Positions 59,178-64,000 of a stretch of DNA of 64,000 bases are shown here, one piece after another. Position 1 is the stretch's first letter. The number at the start of each line of letters is the position of its first letter. The notes below the pieces were generated by a model. The model saw only the letters and a list, made by a program, of their open reading frames with translations, made no database searches and was not told the origin of the DNA. Origin of the DNA: Mytilus californianus. Lineage: Eukaryota; Mollusca; Bivalvia; Mytilida; Mytilidae. Made by a program: the position numbers and the translations under genes. The DNA lies in NCBI RefSeq assembly GCF_021869535.1, contig NW_026262581.1:100492271-100556270 (forward strand), in the 5' to 3' direction.

Positions 59178-59679
59178 ATGGTGAACCTGAAAGTCCTCTT
59201 CTTGCATCCAGATCTTGGAATAGGTGGAGCTGAGAGGGCAGTCATAGATGCTGCTCTAGCCCTGAAATCAGAAGGTCATCAAGTTCACTTTGTGACTTCA
59301 CACCATGACATAAATCATTGTTTTGAAGAAACAAGGGATGGAACTCTGTCTGTAACAACAGTGGGTGATTGGCTACCCAGGGGAATTTTTGGCAGATGTC
59401 AGGCATTGTGTGCCTACTTGAGAATGTTGTATGCAGCATTATTTGTGGTGTTCTCCCCTCCAATTGAGTATGATGTTATCTTCTGTGACCAGATATCAGC
59501 ATGTATATATATTTTAAAACTATTTAATGCCAGAGTGTTATTTTACTGTCATTTCCCTGACATGCTTCTAACAAAGAGAGAAAGTCTGCTAAAGAAATGG
59601 TACAGAGCTCCTATTGACTGGTTAGAAGAAAAAACTACTGGAATGGCTGATTGTGTCCTTGTAAACAGTAAATTTACTG
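59178..59679 (+). CDS. ALG2: ALG2 coding exon 1
   Basis: Encodes residues 1-167 plus one base of codon 168. The donor is G/GTAAGAGAG at 59680. The frame runs on past the donor to 59759, but that extension has no family similarity. The acceptor-like stretch 'ttccagatttttctcag' ends three bases before the ATG (taATGgtg), so this exon probably starts at about 59176. Confidence 0.94.
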
Positions 59680-62347
59680 GTAAGAGAGAGTCCAATTTTA
59701 TCCATGGTTATTTCATTTCCGTTATAGATACTAATTTTCACTTCCAAGATGGTGGATGAGATTGTATAATGTCTCTCTATATAAAAAGACCCTGCTATCT
59801 TATAAATAACTTCACATATGGGCTAAACATTAATTTTAATTGTTTAAATACCTGTAAAGATAATAGAACCATTAATTTAGATAGAGATGCAAAAGTTTTT
59901 GTGGTTTGTAAATTGGCTCCTCAGTCAGGAGAGACAACAAACTATCAACAATGTCATTTGCCAGCACAAATTTTTAAAAGGGGAGTTTTGCCTGTAATAT
60001 CTTCGTTGAATTTATGTGATTTAAAAAGGGAAAGTATTAGTAAGCAAAAACACAATGAACTGTGGTATACTTTACATATGTACATGTACATGTGACATGT
60101 AAAGACAATATACACAAGAAGATTCAGTTAACAAAATTTTATAGTGAATATTGGTGGTTTGTGATAAATCACTTTGAAAATACTCTACAAATGTATATAT
60201 AAATTTATTGGTAATATATGATTAATTGATTGATTGGCATTTAACACCACTTTCAGCACTATTGGCTATTTTGTGGTGGTCAGCTTTTATCAGTGGAGGA
60301 AGCCAGAGTGCCCAGAAAGAACGATGACATTCGGCAGGAAAACTGACAATCCTTGTCAATTAAGAATGGAGTTGAGTGCACCTGCCAAGTGCAGGGTTTG
60401 AACTCACAACCTCAGTGTTAACAGGCTAGTGATACTTGGACCACTAGTCCACCAAGGCCCTGGTAGTATATGCAGCCAGGTTGTAAATACATGTAAGACT
60501 ATTATCACTCTTAGTCACCAACCATTGTACTATTTCACTGTGAATCTTTTATAACAGCAAGAGTGATTTTTATCTGAATCACCACGTGTGTACTGTATGG
60601 TTTACAAAAACTTATTCCTTGTTTGTTTGTTTTTCAGCTGGTATATTTAATGAAACCTTTAAGTCTTTAACATCTGTAAATCCAAAGGTCTTGTACCCAA
60701 TACCAAACTTTAAAGCCTTAGACCAGCCATTGGAAACATCTGCTGATATAATACCTCCAAATAAAACAACAATATTCCTGTCAATTAACAGATATGAGAG
60801 GAAGAAGAATCTCAACCTAGCAGTAGAATCATTTGGTATGTAGTTGATTTGTTACTTTGTTAACTAAGAACAGGATGTATAAAATCCTTAATTTATTTAC
60901 AGTGAATGCATTATTATTTGTTGGATACCAATTTTCTTGGATTTGGTAGGTATAAGTGAACCACAATTTCGAATGTTCAATAAAGTACAAATTTTCTATA
61001 GGCTAATATGCAAACTTTGGCAACATCATGAAATCAAATATCCACGAAAATAAATGAATCCACAGTAGTTTGATTTGTTTGTTTTTAAGATGTATGCAAG
61101 ATATCTCTTTTTCAAATATTTATATCATGATTGTATAAACATTCTAGAGAATACAGAAAATTTTTCAAACTTATTGAAAATAAGAGAATATTGATTACCG
61201 GTATTCGTTTTAAAAATGTGAGTTGTAGAATCAATTTTTCCTAGGGGATCTTTGAGCAACGACTGTTACGGTATTATTTCCCTGTAACCTGCAAAACATT
61301 GCTTTTTCTTCATAAGTCATTGCTACATTTGTATTTCACTTCGAAAAGCAAAACTTTGTGTTTGACTAAATACAAGAAAGTTTGTCAATACAAAATCTCT
61401 CCAACAGTTTACCTTTTTGCTTTGTAACATATGCAGTTCACTCAGTTGTGAGTTTCAAAGTTTTATCCTTTTTGAATATTTTTATGCCCCCACTGTAAGC
61501 AAGGGGGCATTAAGTGTTACCCTTGTCCGTCCTTTGTCACTTACATTGTAGATAAAATTGATACATTAGAGTTGTAACAATAAATATTAAGTTTTATAAT
61601 TAATTATACCGTATTATTTTCTCTATGTTTAACTGTGGATGATTCGATTGTTTGCTTCTCTTTATTTCGGACAATAAAGGCTAATATATTCCCATTTCTA
61701 GTCATGCTTTTGTCCATACTATTTGCAAAATTGAATATTTTTATTTTTAAGGCATGCTACAGAAGAAGCTAGGAAACAATAAAGGTGTACATTTAATAAT
61801 GGCAGGAGGTTACGATGAAAGAGTATTGGAGAATAAAGAACATTACCTTGAATTAATGGAGCTTGTTCATAAATTAGGTCTTGAGGATCATGTAACCTTT
61901 TTAAGATCATTTAGCGATTCAGATAAAAGAACACTGCTTTCAAATTGTACATGCCTTCTATATACACCAGACAAGGAACATTTTGGTATAGTGCCAGTTG
62001 AAGCTATGTACATGCAGTGTCCTGTGATAGCTGTTAAAAGTGGTGGGCCATTGGAGACCATAGAGGATGGGACAACTGGATTTTTATGTCCTCCAGAACC
62101 AGAGCACTTTGTGGAAGCAATGGAAAAATTTGTATCTGACAAGTCCTTACGTAAAAAAATGGGAAGTGCTGGACGTAAACGAGTTGAAGAAAGATTTTCT
62201 TTTGGTACATTTACAAAAGAATTGAATAGTGTAATAGAAAAGGTTCACAATGGGAGATCTAGTAATTCAAGTGTTTTATTGTTTACTTTAGGTTTGGCTT
62301 TACTTATTAATATTTGTTTTGCTGTTTTGTATGTATGTATCTTTTGA
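59178..62347 (+). CDS. ALG2: ALG2, alpha-1,3/1,6-mannosyltransferase (three coding exons)
   Basis: Coding exons 59178-59679, 60638-60835 and 61752-62347 join in phase 1 to give 431 residues; human ALG2 has 416. The family enzyme adds the second and third mannose from GDP-mannose to Man-GlcNAc2-PP-dolichol on the cytosolic face of the ER, an early step of N-glycan precursor assembly. It is a GT4 enzyme of GT-B fold. Visible features: [17 protein letters not shown] (6-22), the N-terminal Gly-rich loop; a hydrophobic stretch about 77-96; [14 protein letters not shown] (121-134); YRAPIDW (142-148); [10 protein letters not shown] (216-225); [11 protein letters not shown] (251-261); LRSFSD (284-289); the GT4 E-x7-E motif EHFGIVPVE (Glu309 and Glu317); a hydrophobic tail about 406-431. 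An upstream ATG (59151, nine residues earlier) is in frame, but TTTTTCTCAG just before 59178 looks like an acceptor, so I prefer 59178. A non-coding 5' exon probably lies upstream. Confidence 0.96.
59680..60637 (+). other. ALG2 intron 1
   Basis: 958 bp, GTAAGA to TTTTTCAG, phase 1. It contains the SINE at 60220-60460. The 108-codon frame at 59769-60095 has no family features and is treated as chance. Confidence 0.93.
60220..60460 (-). mobile_element. tRNA-derived SINE in ALG2 intron 1
   Basis: Read on the minus strand it starts 'gggccttggtggactagtgg', with a box A-like TGGACTAGTGG (60441-60451 on +) and a box B-like GAGTTCAAACC (60395-60405 on +). A body with 'ctttctgggcactctggctt' follows, and the tail is (aatc)n, read on + as 'gattaattgattgattgg'. 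It is flanked by an 11 bp duplication with one difference: tggtaatatat (60209-60219) and tggtagtatat (60461-60471). The body resembles the widespread bivalve tRNA-type SINEs with a conserved central domain. It is inserted antisense to ALG2. A truncated relative is at 36195. Confidence 0.9.
60638..60835 (+). CDS. ALG2: ALG2 coding exon 2
   Basis: Acceptor 'tttgtttttcag' ends at 60637; donor G/GTATGTAG begins at 60836. It encodes the rest of Ala168 to Phe233 plus one base of Gly234, including [15 protein letters not shown] and [14 protein letters not shown], which line up with the middle of the human protein without a gap at either junction. Confidence 0.95.
60836..61751 (+). other. ALG2 intron 2
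   Basis: 916 bp, GTATGT to TTTTTAAG, phase 1. It holds a fragment of an 'atgcccccac' element at 61482-61545. Confidence 0.93.
61482..61545 (+). repeat. left-end fragment of an 'atgcccccac' element
   Basis: 'tatgcccccactgtaagcaa' then 'gggggcattaagtgttaccc' and 'ttgtccgtcc' correspond to the left end of the nested element at 56738. The rest of the element is missing. Confidence 0.7.
61752..62347 (+). CDS. ALG2: ALG2 coding exon 3
   Basis: Acceptor 'tatttttaag' ends at 61751. It encodes Gly234 to Phe431 and the stop TGA at 62345-62347. It carries the nucleotide-sugar binding half, including [30 protein letters not shown] and SGGPLE, followed by RKRVEERFS and a 26-residue hydrophobic C terminus. 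As I recall, human ALG2 ends shortly after the RVKEKFS region without such a tail, while yeast Alg2 has C-terminal membrane segments. Confidence 0.95.
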
Positions 62348-62397
62348 TCTGACATAGTTTTCTTATAGGAGGTTAAATTGGTTTTTTTTACGTAAAA

Positions 62398-62403
62398 AAT
62401 AAA
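62398..62403 (+). promoter_or_regulatory. possible ALG2 polyadenylation signal AATAAA
   Basis: AATAAA lies 50 bp after the stop codon, in an A-rich run. Being in an A-run it is weak evidence; no cDNA end is available. Confidence 0.5.
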
Positions 62404-62496
62404 AAAAATTACAATAACACCATGGGTGCATGAATTGATTTGTGATCTTTATGGATTTGTAGAAGAAATAGATTTTTGAATCGAGATCAATGAATA

Positions 62497-62545
62497 TAAA
62501 ATCAGATGTTGTATGAATGCCGATGAGACAATTATCCGCCATAGT
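62497..62545 (-). mobile_element. Penelope-like 3' tail, shortest copy
   Basis: 'aaaatcagatgttgtatgaa' and 'gccgatgagacaattatccg': only the last ~48 bp of the tail. It lies 150 bp past the ALG2 stop, possibly within the 3' UTR. Confidence 0.6.
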
Positions 62546-62559
62546 GCATTATCTGAACA

Positions 62560-62845
62560 AGTTTAGTAAAAGTTGGATATACTTGCATGGTCCATTTACA
62601 ACAACCAAAAAACCAAAATTTTGCCCTAATTTCAGTCTACCAATAGCTGTTGTTACCTATTGACCCCAAAATCATTAGGGGCCTTCCTGTTCCTATGGGT
62701 CATTATGCAAAGTTTGATAGAATTATATTCCTTATGACTCAAAAGATTTTGTCTTGAACCTTAAATGTTCACATTGGGACATCCAGACAACATTCATCAT
62801 ATTATAAGCAGAATTTGTTTTCTTAAAGAAAGAAATCTAAGTATT
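62560..62845. repeat. dispersed repeat ('cctattgaccccaaaatca')
   Basis: 'ccaaaattttgccctaattt', 'cagtctaccaatagctgttg', 'acctattgaccccaaaatca', 'gggtcattatgcaaagtttg'. Related to 32430-32600 ('gccaaatttcagtctatgag', 'gacctattcatcccaaaatc'). Confidence 0.6.
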
Positions 62846-64000
62846 TTTAGCTCACCTGGCCCAAAGGGCCAAGTGAGCTTTTCTCATCACTTGGCGTCCG
62901 TCGTCCGTCGTCGTCGTCCGTAGTCGTTAACTTTTACAACAATCTTCTCCTCTGAAACTACTTGGCCACAATCATCATTGGGGTATCTAGTTTAAAAAAT
63001 GTGTCCAGTGACCCGGCCAACCAACCAAGATGGCTGCAATGGCTAAAAATAGAACATAGGGGTAAAATGTAGATTTTGGCTTATTATAACTCTGAAACCA
63101 AAGCATTTAGAGCAAATCTGACATGGGGGTAAAATTGTTTATCAGGTCAAGATCTATCTGCCGTGAAATTTTCAGCTGAATCGGACAACCTGTTGTCGGG
63201 TTGCTGCCCCTGAATTGGTAATTTTAAGGAAATTTTGCCGTTTTTGGTTATTATCTTGAATATTATTATAGATAGAGATAAACTGTAAACAGCAATAATG
63301 TTAAGCAAAGTAAGATCTACAAATAAGTCAACTTGACCAAAATGGTCAGTTGACCCCTTAAGGAGTTATTGCCCTTTATAGGAAATTTTTAACCATTTTT
63401 CGTAAATTTTTGTAATCTTTTACAAAAATCTTCTCCTCTGAAACTACTAAGACAAATTTAACCAAACTTGTCCACAATCATCATTAGGGTATCTAGTTTT
63501 AAAAATGTGTCTGATGACCCGGCCTGTGAACCAAGATGGCCGACATGGCTAAAAAATAGTACATAGAGTAAAATGCAGTTTTTGGCTCATATCTCTGAAA
63601 CCAAAGCATTTAGAGCAAATCTGATGAGGATACAATTGTTCATTAGGTCATGATCTATCTGCCCTGAAATTTTCAGACCAATCAGGCAACACATTGTTGG
63701 GTTGCTGCCCCTGAATTGGTAATTTTAAGAAAATTTTGCAGCTTTTGGTTATTATCTTGAATATTATTATAGATAGAGATAAACTGTAAACAGCAATAAT
63801 ATTCAGCAAAGTAAGATCTACAAATAAGTCAACATGACCAAAATTGTCAATTGACCCCTTAAGGAGTTATTGCCCTTTATAGTCAATTTTTTACAATTTT
63901 CATAAATTTTGTAAATTTTTTAAAATTTTTACAAAATATTTTCCACTGTAACTACTGGGCCAAGTTCATTATAGATAGAGATAAAAGTAAGGAGCAAGAA
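62846..64000. repeat. tandem repeat, ~486-508 bp, at least two units, open at the window end
   Basis: 'aatcttctcctctgaaacta' anchors at 62941 and 63427 (486 bp), and a diverged third start is near 63935. Units share 'gtgtcc.gtgacccggcc', 'aaagcatttagagcaaatct', 'gttgctgcccctgaattggt', 'agatagagataaactgtaaa' and 'gaccccttaaggagttattg'. The array begins with a hairpin, 'agctcacctggccc', aaa, 'gggccaagtgagct' (62850-62880), followed by a 'cgtccgtcgtcgtcgtccg' run. Confidence 0.93.

Noticed and set aside
59769-60095. 108-codon frame inside ALG2 intron 1
   Set aside because: Lies between exons with good splice sites, has no ALG2 similarity and would break the alignment at the phase-1 junction.
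60389-60460. Functional tRNA gene on the minus strand
   Set aside because: Box A and B are recognisable, but the region is the head of a SINE with body, tail and target duplication; cloverleaf pairing is poor.

Overview
The window is AT-rich, intron-bearing, very repeat-dense animal DNA. Its dispersed repeats match families I know from marine bivalves, especially mussels (Mytilidae): a Penelope-like retroelement tail beginning 'agaagatgtggtatgattgcc' on the minus strand, hairpin repeats around 'gctcacctggccc', and 'atgcccccac' elements. A Mytilus-like genome is my best guess; this is recognition, not a search. No bacterial operon, CRISPR array or phage is present.

Only one host gene is certain. 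ALG2, the alpha-1,3/1,6-mannosyltransferase of lipid-linked oligosaccharide synthesis, lies on the + strand at 59178-62347. It has three coding exons with canonical GT/AG introns, all in phase 1, and encodes 431 residues. Intron 1 holds a tRNA-derived SINE with a target-site duplication. The exon with the start codon begins about 80 bp after a terminal-inverted-repeat element (58437-59097). A ~490 bp tandem repeat begins about 500 bp past the stop and runs off the window. Two weaker host exons are proposed on the minus strand: 19852-19960, a first coding exon with a GTAAGT donor, and 37013-37200, a possible terminal exon.

The rest is repeats. At 540-2792 lies a decayed Penelope-like element whose two recognisable reverse-transcriptase catalytic positions are both substituted. 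At least eight further pieces of its 3' tail are scattered on both strands, mostly sharing the 3' end and differing in 5' length. A second short family (copies near 18.8, 20.2, 26.9, 30.7, 37.7 and 56.4 kb) has a similar 3' end. Tandem arrays are numerous: 63 bp x ~16 (17638-18690), 54 bp x 4 (19429-19644), 40 bp x 5 (11801), 31 bp x ~9 (23466), 33 bp x 5 (27495), 67 bp x 5 (34340), ~155 bp x 5 (52117), ~160 bp x 4 (56810), 52-53 bp x 6 (57500) and 486 bp x 2+ (62846). Inverted-repeat DNA elements occur at 13989, 24649, 30921, 36373, 38307, 50764, 54452, 56410 and 58437.

The clearest structural story is at 56366-57945. A short dispersed repeat is split by a 1436 bp inverted-repeat element flanked by an 8 bp duplication (actgcaac), and that element is itself interrupted by a third element. 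Long stretches between repeats (5.5-8.9, 14.6-17.0, 24.8-26.8, 28.8-30.6 and 43.3-45.1 kb) show nothing I can name. I see no convincing new multi-gene system; the interest lies in transposon biology and in repeats sitting close to ALG2.
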